Positions 1 through 7,546 are shown, counted from the stretch's first letter. The stretch: DNA of 36,280 nucleotides from an uncultured Paracraurococcus sp. (GCA_903896535.1 CAITYE010000074.1:1-36280); one strand, 5' to 3'. A program made the numbers and translations. Notes: generated by a model from the sequence alone, not told the origin.

Positions 1-798
1 CAGCATGACGAGACGATCCTGCCCGCCATGCTGCGGGCGGTCGAAAACGGAGCCGACCTTGCCATCGGCAGCCGCCATGTCGATGGCGGCACAGCGAATG
101 GCGGATTCAGCGCCGCGCGCGGCTCCCTCAGCGGCGCCGGCGCCTGGCTCGCGCAGCGGCTGCTGCCGGTCCCGCTAAGCGACCCGATGAGCGGTTTTTT
201 CCTGATGCGGCGTACCCGGGTGGAGGAGGTGGCGCCACGGCTGACCGGCAGCGGCTTCAAGATCCTACTGGATATCGTGATCTCGATCGGCCGTCCGCTG
301 CGGGTGGTCGAACTGCCGTATCGTTTCCGGTCACGCACGGCAGGCGATTCGAAGCTGGATATTGCCGAACTGACCGCTTTCCTCGGCCTGCTGTTCGACA
401 AGGCGATGCACGGCCTGGTGCCACTCCGCTTTCTCGCCTTCGCCGGCGTCGGTGCCATCGGACTGGGCATCCATATGGCAACCTTGGTCGCCTTGCTCGA
501 CGGGTTCGGCGTCAATTTCCAGGTGGCACAAGGACTGGCGACCCTGATCGCGATGACCGCCAATTTCTGGTTCAACAACCGCTTGACCTTTCGCGCCGAG
601 CGCCGCCGCGGTCAGGCACTCTGGCGTGGACTGCTGCTGTTCTACCTGGTCTGCGGCATCGGGGTTGCGGCCAATCTCGGCATCGCCCAGCTCCTGGTCC
701 AGGAGAGTGGCTGGCAACTGAGCCTGGCGGGAGCCGCTGGGGCCGTACTCACGCTGGTCTGGAACTACGCCGTCTCAGCAACCCTCGTCTGGCGATAG
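1..798 (+). CDS. DPM1-type glycosyltransferase fused to a GtrA membrane domain (5' end outside window)
   Basis: The frame is open from base 1, so the ATG at 28 in the ORF track is internal and the true start lies upstream of the window. The first visible residues, QHDETILP then GADLAIGSRHVDGG, are the end of a family 2 glycosyltransferase domain of the dolichol/polyprenyl-phosphate mannose synthase type (compare the family motif DxDLQHP...GSRY). The region SDPMSGFFLMRR is also typical. The last ~120 residues are a GtrA-like domain: four hydrophobic segments and the signature NFWFNNRLTFR. Such fusions attach a sugar to a polyprenyl phosphate and are thought to help move it across the inner membrane for envelope glycosylation. 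The gene converges on the SDR gene with a 10-bp gap. The family call is firm; the sugar is unknown. Confidence 0.85.
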   Translation, partial: QHDETILPAMLRAVENGADLAIGSRHVDGGTANGGFSAARGSLSGAGAWLAQRLLPVPLSDPMSGFFLMRRTRVEEVAPRLTGSGFKILLDIVISIGRPLRVVELPYRFRSRTAGDSKLDIAELTAFLGLLFDKAMHGLVPLRFLAFAGVGAIGLGIHMATLVALLDGFGVNFQVAQGLATLIAMTANFWFNNRLTFRAERRRGQALWRGLLLFYLVCGIGVAANLGIAQLLVQESGWQLSLAGAAGAVLTLVWNYAVSATLVWR

Positions 799-808
799 GG
801 TTCGACCT

Positions 809-1546
809 TCAACGGCCGCCCGCCACCGGGATAATCGCGGCGCTGACATAGCGGGCGGCATCCGACAGCAGCCAGATCACCGCCTCGGCAACCTCCTCCG
901 CCGTGCCGCCCCGGCCAAGCGGCACGCCACCGACCATCTGCGCCACCCGGTCCGGCATGCCGGCCGCGGCGTGCAATTCGGTCTCGATAAGCCCGGGGCT
1001 GATCGCATTCACCCGAATGCCAAGCGGCCCAGCCTCTTTGGCCAGGCCGATGGTTAGGCTGTCCATCCCGCCCTTGCTGGCCGCGTAGTGGATCCACTCG
1101 CCCGCCCCACCCAGTGTCGAGGCACGGGAGGAGACGTTGACGATCGCTCCCCCTCTGCCCATCCGCTTCAATGCTTCCCGGCAGCAGGCGGCCGCGCCGA
1201 TCAGGTTCACGCGCAGAACCCGGTCCCAGATCGCATCGGTGCTGTCCGCGAGTGTGGCCTTCGGCCCGGTGATGCCGGCATTATTGACGAGACCGTCCAA
1301 TCGCCCGAAGCGATCATCCACCGCCGCGAAGCTGGCGGCGATACCGGCGGGATCACCGACATCGGCGCGCACGGCCAATACCTCTCCGCCATGCGCCCGT
1401 GCCGCCGCCTCAGTCGTCTTCGCGCGCTCGGCATTGCCGGCATAGGTAAAGACCACATCCCAGCCGGCCTTCGCCGCCAAAGCCACAGAGGCCGCGCCGA
1501 TACCGCGCCCGCCACCCGTGATCAGCACCACCTTACGCGCCGCCAT
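809..1546 (-). CDS. SDR family NAD(P)-dependent oxidoreductase (FabG-like)
   Basis: This is a 245-aa short-chain dehydrogenase. It has the Rossmann motif TGGGRGIG at residues 10-17, NNAG after strand 4, a catalytic Ser in the NVSSRAS stretch, the YAASK catalytic Tyr/Lys pair, and the SPGLIETEL loop. The ORF track extends to 2080, but that region overlaps the divergent binding-protein gene. The ATG at 1546 directly precedes the canonical N-terminus MAARKVVLITGG and has a GGGGAGGG ribosome site just upstream, so I chose it. It is divergent from the Bug/Fe-ADH pair, with 61 bp between starts. It may oxidise a hydroxy-acid taken up by that system. The substrate cannot be read from sequence. Confidence 0.9.
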   Translation of the reverse strand: MAARKVVLITGGGRGIGAASVALAAKAGWDVVFTYAGNAERAKTTEAAARAHGGEVLAVRADVGDPAGIAASFAAVDDRFGRLDGLVNNAGITGPKATLADSTDAIWDRVLRVNLIGAAACCREALKRMGRGGAIVNVSSRASTLGGAGEWIHYAASKGGMDSLTIGLAKEAGPLGIRVNAISPGLIETELHAAAGMPDRVAQMVGGVPLGRGGTAEEVAEAVIWLLSDAARYVSAAIIPVAGGR

Positions 1547-1569
1547 GGCCCTCCCCCTTCGCGTCATTT

Positions 1570-1586
1570 GCCGCCACCATAGCGGC
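1570..1586. promoter_or_regulatory. Candidate operator in the divergent SDR/Bug promoter region
   Basis: The 61-bp gap between the divergent starts holds the inverted repeat GCCGC-7-GCGGC. Its position suits a regulator shared by both transcripts. Short GC palindromes are common in this genome, so the call is weak. Confidence 0.25.
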
Positions 1587-1607
1587 GTCAAAGCAAGGGA
1601 GGGAGCA

Positions 1608-2600
1608 ATGGTCCGGACGACGGTCGGGCGGCTGTGGCCTGGTACAGGCCCAGGGCGCCGTGGTCTCCTTGCCTTGCTTGCCCTACCGGCGCTCGCCCGG
1701 GCCCAGGGCCGAGCGGTCAAGCTGGTGCTTGGCTTTCCCCCGGGCGGCTCAGCGGATTTCATCGGTCGCGCGATGTCTGAGCCATTCGGCCGTGGCCTCG
1801 GCGCCACGCTCATCATCGATAATCGCCCGGGCGCTGGCTCCAACATCGCCACGGAATACGTCGCCCGCGCTGCGCCGGATGGTGAGACATTGCTCCTCGG
1901 CGGCAATTTCAGCCATTGCGTGAATCCGGTGATGTACCGGAAGGTCAGCTTCGAGCCGATCGCTGACTTCACGCCGATCGGCCATGTCTGCGACCTGCCA
2001 ACCATTATCGCCGTCAGTGCGGCCAGCGGCATCACCTCGCTTACCGACCTGCTGGCCCGCATGCGCGCCAATCCCGGCAAATGGAACTACGGCACGCCTG
2101 GGATCGGCACGCCAAGCCATCTCGCTGGCGCGATGTTCGCCAAGGTCACCGGTCTGGACTGGACGCATGTGCCCTTCCGAGGCGGCGCTCCCTCGCTCAC
2201 CGCCCTGCTCGCGGGCGATATCGAGGTGATTATCGCGACCCCGCCGGTGGTGCTGCCGCAGGTGCGCGACGGACGACTGCGGGCGCTTGCCCTCACGACC
2301 CGCGCCGCCTCGCCGGTGATCCCTGGGGTCCCAGGCGCGGGAGAGGCCGGCTTGCCTGGGCTCGACATTGCCGGCTGGTATGGGCTCTGGGCACCGGCCC
2401 GACTGCCCGCACCGCTCCGCGACCGAACCTTCGTGGCGCTCAACGCAGCCTTGGCCGACCCAGTGGTGCAGGCACGCTTCGCGGGCGATGGCCTCCGGGC
2501 GCTGCCTTCGGCCAGCACCGCCGCCTTCGAGGATTTCATCGCCCAGCAGAGGCCTTTCTGGGCTGCCGTGGTCCAGGCCGCCGGTGCCACTGCCGATTAG
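1608..2600 (+). CDS. Bug/TctC family tripartite tricarboxylate transporter substrate-binding protein
   Basis: A 330-aa periplasmic binding protein. It has a signal peptide with twin arginines (GRRGLLALLALPALARAQ), then the Bug hallmarks: LVLGFPPGGSADFIGR at the mature N-terminus, NRPGAGSNIATEYVARAAPDG, the NYGTPGIGTPSHLAG loop and the VPFRGGAPSLTALLAGDIE segment. The family captures carboxylates or related small molecules, and many members are orphans. No TctA/TctB membrane partner is visible here. I chose the ATG at 1608 (MVRTTVG) because AAGGGAGGGAGCA precedes it; the longer ORF start at 1518 would run into the divergent gene. The Fe-ADH follows 38 bp downstream, probably co-transcribed. 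Confidence 0.92.
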   Translation: MVRTTVGRLWPGTGPGRRGLLALLALPALARAQGRAVKLVLGFPPGGSADFIGRAMSEPFGRGLGATLIIDNRPGAGSNIATEYVARAAPDGETLLLGGNFSHCVNPVMYRKVSFEPIADFTPIGHVCDLPTIIAVSAASGITSLTDLLARMRANPGKWNYGTPGIGTPSHLAGAMFAKVTGLDWTHVPFRGGAPSLTALLAGDIEVIIATPPVVLPQVRDGRLRALALTTRAASPVIPGVPGAGEAGLPGLDIAGWYGLWAPARLPAPLRDRTFVALNAALADPVVQARFAGDGLRALPSASTAAFEDFIAQQRPFWAAVVQAAGATAD

Positions 2601-2638
2601 AACCGGCTTCCCAGGACGCAAACAGGAAAGGCAGCCAC

Positions 2639-3784
2639 ATGGCCCCGACAGTGCACCAATGGCCAGCACAGCAGCGCGTGCATCACTCCTCCGTCGCGGC
2701 GGCATTGCCGGAAGAACTTGCCGATTGCCGAAAAGTGCTGCTGGCGACCACCCGTTCGCTGGCTGGCAGCGGCATCGCCGCGGCGGTGCGCGCGGCCATC
2801 GGCAGCCGGCTTGTCGCTGAGACGGCAGCCATGCGGGCGCACTCGCCAGTTGAGGACGTTCTGGCTTTGGCCGGGCTGCTCCGCACCAGTAGAGCGGAGC
2901 GCGTGGTCACGCTCGGCGGCGGCAGCGTGATCGATGGCGCCAAGGTGGCCTGTTTCGCCGTTTGGCAGGGTATTGCCGACCGGCCCACCCTGCTCGCCCG
3001 CACCAGTGGGCGCGGCGCACAGCGGGAAGGTTGGCAGCGGGAAGAGCCAACACCTCGGCTCATCGCTGTGCCCACCACACTTTCAGCCGCCGAATTCGCG
3101 CCGCACGCCGGGGTGACCGACCTGCAGGAGGGACGCAAATACCGCTTCCTCGATTCCATGCAGGTGCCCCGCGCGGTCATCCTCGATCCAGCCGCGACGC
3201 TGGATACGCCAGCCGAGTTGCTGCTTTCTTCGGGCATCCGCGCCTTCGATCACGCCGCCGAGCGCTGGTGCGCGACGGAGCGGACTGCCTTCTCCGATGC
3301 CGTCTCTCGCCAAGCCATGGAGATGCTGGCCACGGCGCTGCCGCGGGTCCGGCAAACACCTGCGGACCTGCAGGCCCGGGCCATGGCGCAGGAGGCGATG
3401 TGGTTATCCGTGATGGGTGGCTGGTCGGGGGTGGCAGTCGGCGCGAGCCACGGCATCGGCTACCTTCTGGGCGGTGGCCGCGGCGTGCCGCACGGCATTA
3501 CCTCCTGCCTCGGGCTACCAGCGGTGATGCGCTGGAACGAGCCGGTAAACGCGCCGCGCCAGCAGGATATTGCGCGCCTGCTGGGGGGGGCGACCGGCGC
3601 CGCGGGGTTGCGCAGCTTTATTCGTGGCCTCGGGCTGCCAACCACGCTGGCCGAGGTGGGTATCAGCCTGGACGAGATTCCAGCTCTGGCAGCGAAATGG
3701 GATGGCGGGCCGCCGATTGCGACCAATCCGCGACCTGTCCGTTCAGTCGCCGATGTGGCCGAAATCATGGCACTCATGGTCTAG
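2639..3784 (+). CDS. Iron-containing alcohol dehydrogenase, maleylacetate reductase-like
   Basis: A 381-aa protein with the NAD-binding loop GGGSVIDGAK (residues 93-102), the PTTLSAAEF segment characteristic of maleylacetate reductases, and metal-ligand regions FDHAAE, GASHGIGY and VPHGITS that carry the expected histidines. Maleylacetate reductases convert maleylacetate to 3-oxoadipate in (chloro)aromatic degradation. Other close Fe-ADH relatives reduce different substrates, so the specific activity is inferred. The start at 2639 follows AGGAAAGGCAGCCAC; the track start at 2081 is a read-through of another frame. Oddly, its TAG stop lies in the CTAG end of a 106-bp repeat, so the C-terminus may have been reset by that insertion. 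Confidence 0.85.
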   Translation: MAPTVHQWPAQQRVHHSSVAAALPEELADCRKVLLATTRSLAGSGIAAAVRAAIGSRLVAETAAMRAHSPVEDVLALAGLLRTSRAERVVTLGGGSVIDGAKVACFAVWQGIADRPTLLARTSGRGAQREGWQREEPTPRLIAVPTTLSAAEFAPHAGVTDLQEGRKYRFLDSMQVPRAVILDPAATLDTPAELLLSSGIRAFDHAAERWCATERTAFSDAVSRQAMEMLATALPRVRQTPADLQARAMAQEAMWLSVMGGWSGVAVGASHGIGYLLGGGRGVPHGITSCLGLPAVMRWNEPVNAPRQQDIARLLGGATGAAGLRSFIRGLGLPTTLAEVGISLDEIPALAAKWDGGPPIATNPRPVRSVADVAEIMALMV

Positions 3785-3886
3785 AGCGCGATGCGTTGAG
3801 GCGGAATCGCCGAAGGCGCTGAATCGCGCGATCCAACAAATGTTAGAGCGGGCTGCGTGAACGCATGTGAACGCAGCATGCTCTAG
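3781..3886 (-). repeat. 106-bp CTAG-bounded MITE-like element, copy 1
   Basis: This is one of seven copies in the window. In the reference orientation the element starts CTAG-AGCATGCTGCGTT and ends AACGCATCCCGCT-CTAG, and its ends form imperfect terminal inverted repeats (12 of 15 matching). Inside are an imperfect hairpin around repeated TGCGTTCAC and a CGCC-TTC-GGCG hairpin. No internal gene is evident. This copy is inverted, is bounded by CTAG on both sides, and overlaps the TAG stop of the Fe-ADH gene. Confidence 0.9.
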
Positions 3887-4098
3887 CGGAACTGGGAGCC
3901 AGGGCGGGGCGCGTCACGCGGTTCGCAAGGCAGGGGTCGGAGAGAGTTGGGTAGTGGCATCGGCTGACCTTGGGCTTTCGCACTGCCCCGGGCCCGCCCC
4001 CTGGCCTTGCCTGGCCGGGCAGCCCTTGCGCCGCCGCAAGGCCAGCCGGCAACGGGGGCGGCGCGCGCCGAAGCGATCAGCGCGCCGGCCGCGACCTC
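3887..4098. other. Intergenic stretch with a small hairpin and no gene
   Basis: About 210 bp between repeat copy 1 and the second repeat family. ORFs in the track here run through repeats on both strands and have no convincing ribosome site or recognisable protein. The one clear structure is CCTTGCG-CCGC-CGCAAGG at 4024-4041, a 7-bp perfect stem that could help end transcription from either side. Confidence 0.5.
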
Positions 4099-4250
4099 AT
4101 ACCAGCGGTCAAATCTTTTGCCTGCTGGTATTGGCTTTTCTGGCCCTCAATCGCCGGGCGGAAACCTCCGGTTTCCTGGGCTGCGCGGCACTGGCCGCGG
4201 CGCCCGTTCGGGCGCTCGGCACAAGTCAAAGCCTCGTGCCGTTGGTATCA
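4099..4250. repeat. Second repeat family (R2), copy a, ending on the yqaA-like stop codon
   Basis: Bases 4113-4250 align well with 17144-17272, sharing GGTATTGGCTTTT, CTGGCCCTCAA, GGGCGGAAACC, GGTTTCCTGGGCTGCGCGGC and GTCAAAGCCTC. The block contains a GGAAACC-TCC-GGTTTCC hairpin. It ends in CCGTTGGTATCA, whose TCA is the complement of the stop codon of the minus-strand gene. An inverted partner, ATACCAGCGG, sits at 4099-4108. It may act as a 3'-end or terminator element for the minus-strand gene. Confidence 0.7.
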
Positions 4251-4826
4251 GATCAGTTTCAGCGCGAGGAAGCCGAGGACGATGGCCGCTGCGGCGGCGC
4301 TGGTAACAAGCGTCAAGCGGCGTTCGATGAAGTCGCGGATCGGGTCACCGAACCGGCGCAGCAAACCGGCCAGCAAAAAGAAGCGGGCGCCACGGGTCAC
4401 CACGCTGGCGGCGAGGAAGGTCCAGAAATCGAAATGCGCGGCGCCGGAGGCGATGGTCACGATCTTGTAGGGGATGGGGGTCAGGCCCTTAATCAGGATC
4501 ACCGCCGCTCCCCAACGCTCGTACCAACCCTGGAAGCGGGCCAGGGCATCCGTATAGCCATAGGTACGCAGGACCGGCGCGGCGAGCAGATCGAAGAGAT
4601 AAAAGCCGATCGCATAGCCAAGGATACCGCCCAGGACCGAAGTAATGGTGCAGATCAGCGCGTAGTGCCAAGCCCGGCTGGGCCGCGCCAGGCACATCGG
4701 GATCAGCATCGCATCCGGCGGAATCGGAAAGAACGAGCTTTCAGTGAAACTCACCGCGCCGAGATAGACTGGCGCACGCCGATTCGCCGCGAGGGCGAGC
4801 ACACGGTCATAGAGGTTACGGAGCAC
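4248..4826 (-). CDS. YqaA family (VTT-domain) inner membrane protein
   Basis: A 192-aa multi-pass protein of the YqaA branch of the SNARE-associated/VTT (DedA-like) group. Landmarks are SFTESSFFPIPPDAMLIPM near the N-terminus, the glycine-rich GGILGYAIGFYLFD helix, LIKGLTPIPYKIVTIASG, the basic ASVVTRGARFF segment, and a C-terminal hydrophobic helix. DedA relatives are linked to lipid-carrier recycling and membrane homeostasis; YqaA itself is uncharacterised. The ORF track starts at 4928, but family members start close to LRNLYDRVL. A GTG at 4826 with GGGAG about 8 nt upstream fits, so I use it; an earlier start remains possible. Confidence 0.85.
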   Translation of the reverse strand: MLRNLYDRVLALAANRRAPVYLGAVSFTESSFFPIPPDAMLIPMCLARPSRAWHYALICTITSVLGGILGYAIGFYLFDLLAAPVLRTYGYTDALARFQGWYERWGAAVILIKGLTPIPYKIVTIASGAAHFDFWTFLAASVVTRGARFFLLAGLLRRFGDPIRDFIERRLTLVTSAAAAAIVLGFLALKLI

Positions 4827-5003
4827 GCGGCTCTCCCGGACAGGCTGAACGGGAGTGGCATGTGACAGGGGACGAGGCAAGGGTCGGCCGCCCTGACCCG
4901 GCTTGGCAACACCGCGCAAGAAATCCATCGGCCCGATTCCGCCCGCCGGGTTCTTGCTCTAGAAGATGGCTGAAGAAGGCGGTTGTTCTTGGGGGATTTG
5001 CGA

Positions 5004-5468
5004 ATGCGATCTTTGGCGCGAAGCATGTTGGTGCTGACGATGCTCGGCCTGCCGCTGACCACGGCGATCGATGCCGGGGCTCAGCAGCGGCCAACGGCGC
5101 CGCACGCCTGGATCTGGGGCGCCTGGATCGGTGGTATATTCCCCCCCGGCGATGTCGAGGGGGCAGATTGCTTCGGAAACGCGACGGTGATCTTCACCCG
5201 CGACGTGGTCATGCGCGTCGCCCAGATCGATGCGGCTTATCGCCAGCGCCTGTTGGAGACGGTGGCGGAGCAGCCGAAAGGGCTCGATTTCCGGTTCAGC
5301 CCGGCACCGCCGATCATGACCGCTCTCGGTCCCCGCATGGCGCCCGACGCCGCCTTCGGCTGCGCGAACCCCGATATGCTGCGGGTTGAGCGGAACGGCC
5401 CGGATGAAATCGTCTTTCCGAATTGCACCGAGTTCCCCTCGCCGCTCCGTCGCTGCCGGACGAAGTAG
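5004..5468 (+). CDS. Secreted hypothetical protein
   Basis: A 154-aa protein with a signal peptide (MRSLARSMLVLTMLGLPLTTAIDAGAQ) predicted to be cut after AGAQ. The mature part is rich in Trp/Gly at the start (WIWGAWIGGIFPP), has ADCFGNATVIFTRDVVMR, and ends with a Cys-containing tail (PNCTEF, RRCRTK). I count four cysteines in the mature part, which would allow disulfides in the periplasm. I do not recognise a named domain. The ATG at 5004 gives a clean signal peptide and has GGGGG 8-12 nt upstream; the track's TTG at 4983 would add seven residues. Only 4 bp separate it from the racemase-like gene, so they are probably co-transcribed. Confidence 0.75.
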   Translation: MRSLARSMLVLTMLGLPLTTAIDAGAQQRPTAPHAWIWGAWIGGIFPPGDVEGADCFGNATVIFTRDVVMRVAQIDAAYRQRLLETVAEQPKGLDFRFSPAPPIMTALGPRMAPDAAFGCANPDMLRVERNGPDEIVFPNCTEFPSPLRRCRTK

Positions 5469-5472
5469 CGCT

Positions 5473-6132
5473 ATGCGCATCGCCCTCATCCACGCGCTGC
5501 GGCATTCCCCGCCGCCAATTGAGGCCGCCTTCGCCGCCGCTTGGCCGGAGGCAACCTTGATGAACCTACTGGACGACAGCCTCTCCGCCGATCTCGCCCG
5601 CGATGGCGCCCTGACGCCGGCCATGACCGAACGGTTCCGCCGGCTCGGCGCCTATGCGCGGGGCACCGGGGCGGATGGCATCCTTTTCACCTGTTCTGCC
5701 TTCGGCCCCTGCATCGACGCGGTGGCCGGCGATAGCGGTGGTATGCCGGTGCTGAAACCGAACGAGGCGATGATCGAGGACGCGGTCGCTGCGGCGATAG
5801 CCCGTGCCGCCGGGCGCCGGCCGCGCATCGGCCTGATCGCCAGCTTCGCGCCGACGCTCGTCTCCATGCCCCCGGAGTTTCCGGCAAGCGTCGACGTGGT
5901 ACCGATACTGGCCGATGGCGCGCTTGCTGCCCTCGATGCCGGGGATGGGCCGACCCATGACCGGCTGACGGCCGAGGCGGCGCGCCGCCTCCCGCCGGTC
6001 GATATCATCGCCCTGGCGCAATTTAGCCTGGCCCGCGCCGCACCGGCGGTCGGCGCGGCGACCGGTCTGCCAGTCTTCACGACGCCGGACAGCGCGGTGG
6101 CGCGGCTGAAACGCCTGCTGATCAGCGGGTAA
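5473..6132 (+). CDS. Aspartate/glutamate racemase family protein lacking the second catalytic Cys
   Basis: A 219-aa protein of the Asp/Glu/hydantoin racemase superfamily. It begins MRIALIHALRHSPPPIE, carries the first catalytic-type cysteine in FTCSAFGPC (Cys74), and has the PRIGLIASFAPTL segment starting the second lobe. Classical racemases have a second Cys near the C-terminus; here that region reads ALAQFSLARA, with Gln/Phe instead. A one-cysteine active site suggests a decarboxylase-, isomerase- or lyase-like reaction rather than two-base racemisation; this is inferred. The start at 5473 follows the upstream stop by 4 bp; the longer track ORF overlaps the previous gene. Confidence 0.8.
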   Translation: MRIALIHALRHSPPPIEAAFAAAWPEATLMNLLDDSLSADLARDGALTPAMTERFRRLGAYARGTGADGILFTCSAFGPCIDAVAGDSGGMPVLKPNEAMIEDAVAAAIARAAGRRPRIGLIASFAPTLVSMPPEFPASVDVVPILADGALAALDAGDGPTHDRLTAEAARRLPPVDIIALAQFSLARAAPAVGAATGLPVFTTPDSAVARLKRLLISG

Positions 6133-6158
6133 ACGACAGGTCCCGCTCCTGGCCAGTA

Positions 6159-6275
6159 GGCCTTCACCACGTGCGCGCAATCACCGCGCGCACGCAACTA
6201 CCTCAGACGCGCAACTCCCGCGCGCGCAACCATTGCGCGCGCAACCACTGCGCGCGCAATAGCAATCTGAAGGCC
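6159..6275. repeat. GC-rich degenerate 15-bp tandem repeat flanked by an 8-bp inverted repeat
   Basis: Between 6171 and about 6262 a unit close to GCGCGCGCAACCAYT recurs about six times. The three units from about 6230 are nearly perfect and earlier ones are degraded. The array is framed by GGCCTTCA (6159-6166) and TGAAGGCC (6268-6275), with further GGCC on both outer sides. The alternating purine-pyrimidine GCGCGCGC tracts could adopt unusual structure. The ORF reading through it (repeating ARNHC) has no support as a gene. Confidence 0.75.
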
Positions 6276-6385
6276 ATGGCCAACGCCCGGGCTTACCGGC
6301 GCGGCAAGGACGAGGCAGTAGTTGGCCATCGCGCCGCGCTCGCAACCTTATGGACAGCCCTTGCGGTGGGGCGCAGAGGGTGCCG

Positions 6386-7201
6386 ATGCGTCGCCCACCC
6401 CCCGCCCCCCACCCCTCGGCACCCCGCTCGGCTCAGTCAGGGCGGCAGGCCAGGCCGGCAATGGCACGGGAAGCCGGGCTCTGGCTGCATGGGCTGCATC
6501 CGGTCGCGGCAGCCTTGGCCAACCCCGCGCGCCGCCTGCGGCGGCTGCTGTTGAGCCCTGAGGCGGAAGCCACGCTCGCCGCCCGGCTGCCGCAGCCCTG
6601 GCGCATCGCCGCGGAACGGGTTGAGCGCGGCCGCTTCGGCACCTTCCTGCCAGAGGACGCCGTCCATCAAGGTGCCGCATTGCTGGTGGAGCCCTTGGCG
6701 GTGCTTTCCCTCGAACGGGTGCTCGCACACGATAACGGGCCAATCCTGGTCCTCGATCAGGTCACCGATCCGCGCAATGTCGGCGCCATCCTGCGTTCAG
6801 CGGCGGCGTTCGGCGCCGCGGCAATTCTGATGCAGGATCGGCACGCCCCGCCTGAGACAGGGACACTGGCCCGCGCCGCCTCGGGCGCGCTGGAACTCGT
6901 TCCCGTGCTGCGCGTCGTGAACATCGCGCGCGGGATCGATGAGTTGAAAGCCGCAGGGTGCTGGGTGATCGGCCTTGATGGCGCGGCGCCCGTCACCTTG
7001 GCCCAAGCGGCATCCGGGCTGTCAGGCCGGCGCCCAGCCTTGGTGCTGGGCGCCGAGGGGGACGGCATGCGCCGCCTGACGCGCGAACACTGCGACGAAT
7101 TGGCCCGCCTGCCGATCGCACCCGCCATGGAAAGCCTGAACGTATCCGCAGCGGCCGCGGTCGCCCTCTACGAGCTGGTCAGGCACCAGCCGCCCGATTA
7201 G
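6386..7201 (+). CDS. rlmB: 23S rRNA (guanosine-2'-O-)-methyltransferase RlmB, TrmH/SpoU family
   Basis: A 271-aa SPOUT methyltransferase. An N-terminal substrate-binding domain begins GLWLHGLHPV (about residue 31). The SpoU domain has motif 1 DQVTDPRNVGAILRSAAAFG (about 124-143), motif 2 LVLGAEGDGMRRL and motif 3 ESLNVSAAAAVALYE. RlmB methylates G2251 (E. coli numbering) in the ribosomal P-loop with S-adenosylmethionine; TrmH-like relatives act on tRNA. I prefer the ATG at 6386 (GAGGGTGCCG upstream) over 6350; a still later start at MAREAGLW is possible. The TAG stop is contributed by the left end of repeat copy 2. Confidence 0.85.
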   Translation: MRRPPPAPHPSAPRSAQSGRQARPAMAREAGLWLHGLHPVAAALANPARRLRRLLLSPEAEATLAARLPQPWRIAAERVERGRFGTFLPEDAVHQGAALLVEPLAVLSLERVLAHDNGPILVLDQVTDPRNVGAILRSAAAFGAAAILMQDRHAPPETGTLARAASGALELVPVLRVVNIARGIDELKAAGCWVIGLDGAAPVTLAQAASGLSGRRPALVLGAEGDGMRRLTREHCDELARLPIAPAMESLNVSAAAAVALYELVRHQPPD

Positions 7202-7303
7202 AGCATGCTGCGTTCACATGCGTTCACGCAGCCCGCTCTAGCATGTGTTGGATCGCGCGATTCAGCGCCTTCGGCGATGCCGCCTCAACGCATCCCGCTC
7301 TAG
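7198..7303 (+). repeat. 106-bp CTAG-bounded MITE-like element, copy 2
   Basis: Reference orientation. It starts TTAG-AGCATGCTGCGTTCAC and ends AACGCATCCCGCT-CTAG, exactly 106 bp. The TAG of the left boundary is the rlmB stop codon. A separate palindrome and a pseudogene tail follow directly. Confidence 0.9.
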
Positions 7304-7313
7304 AGCAGGAGAT

Positions 7314-7339
7314 CCGTTCAGACGATTCCGTCTGAACGG
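7314..7339. repeat. Perfect 11-bp palindrome (possible second short element)
   Basis: CCGTTCAGACG-ATTC-CGTCTGAACGG is a perfect 11-bp stem with a 4-nt loop. The surrounding 52 bp begin CTAGAGCA at 7300, like the 106-bp element, and end GCGCTAA at 7351, so it may be a second, shorter element sharing the same boundary type. It could also terminate rlmB transcription. Confidence 0.6.
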
Positions 7340-7351
7340 ACGTCGCGCTAA

Positions 7352-7546
7352 GCGCCACACCCTGTCGATCCGGGCACCGACAGCATCCAACGGTTGCACC
7401 CGGAGACGGGGACCGACGTCGAATATCCCCTCCCGCGCAGCACCAATATTCGCCGGATCTGGGTGGACAACAGCACCAATCCGGTGACCTTCTGGGCGGG
7501 CAGCAACCATGGCGCCTCCATCGTGCGGGTGGAGCCTTTGGACTGA
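7352..7546 (+). pseudogene. C-terminal remnant of a virginiamycin B lyase (Vgb)-like protein
   Basis: The frame ending at TGA 7544-7546 reads GTDSIQRLHPETG, then VEYPLPRSTNIRRIWVDNST, then TFWAGSNHGASIVRVEPLD. This is the last blade of the Vgb/streptogramin-lyase-like beta-propeller family. Only about 64 residues remain. There is no start, and a TAA at 7349 blocks the frame upstream. The rest of the propeller is absent, and the remnant abuts a palindrome and repeat copy 2, so deletion or insertion at the repeat is likely. Its final codons lie just before the ribosome site of the hydratase gene. It is absent from the ORF track because it has no start codon. Confidence 0.75.

Noticed and set aside
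1518-1607. Longer N-terminus of the Bug protein from 1518
   Set aside because: It would overlap the start of the divergent SDR gene and precede the signal peptide by 30 residues; the ATG at 1608 has a strong ribosome site.
3781-3886. 106-bp repeats as a CRISPR array or as REP (rhs/BIME) sequences
   Set aside because: Copies are dispersed over 30 kb in both orientations without regular spacers, and are longer and differently bounded than REP elements.
3867-4865. 332-aa plus-strand ORF
   Set aside because: Runs through two repeats and then antisense to the YqaA-like gene.
6171-6554. 127-aa ORF reading through the GCGCGC array
   Set aside because: Repeating ARNHC is a by-product of the 15-bp unit; the frame continues antisensibly into the rlmB start region without a ribosome site.
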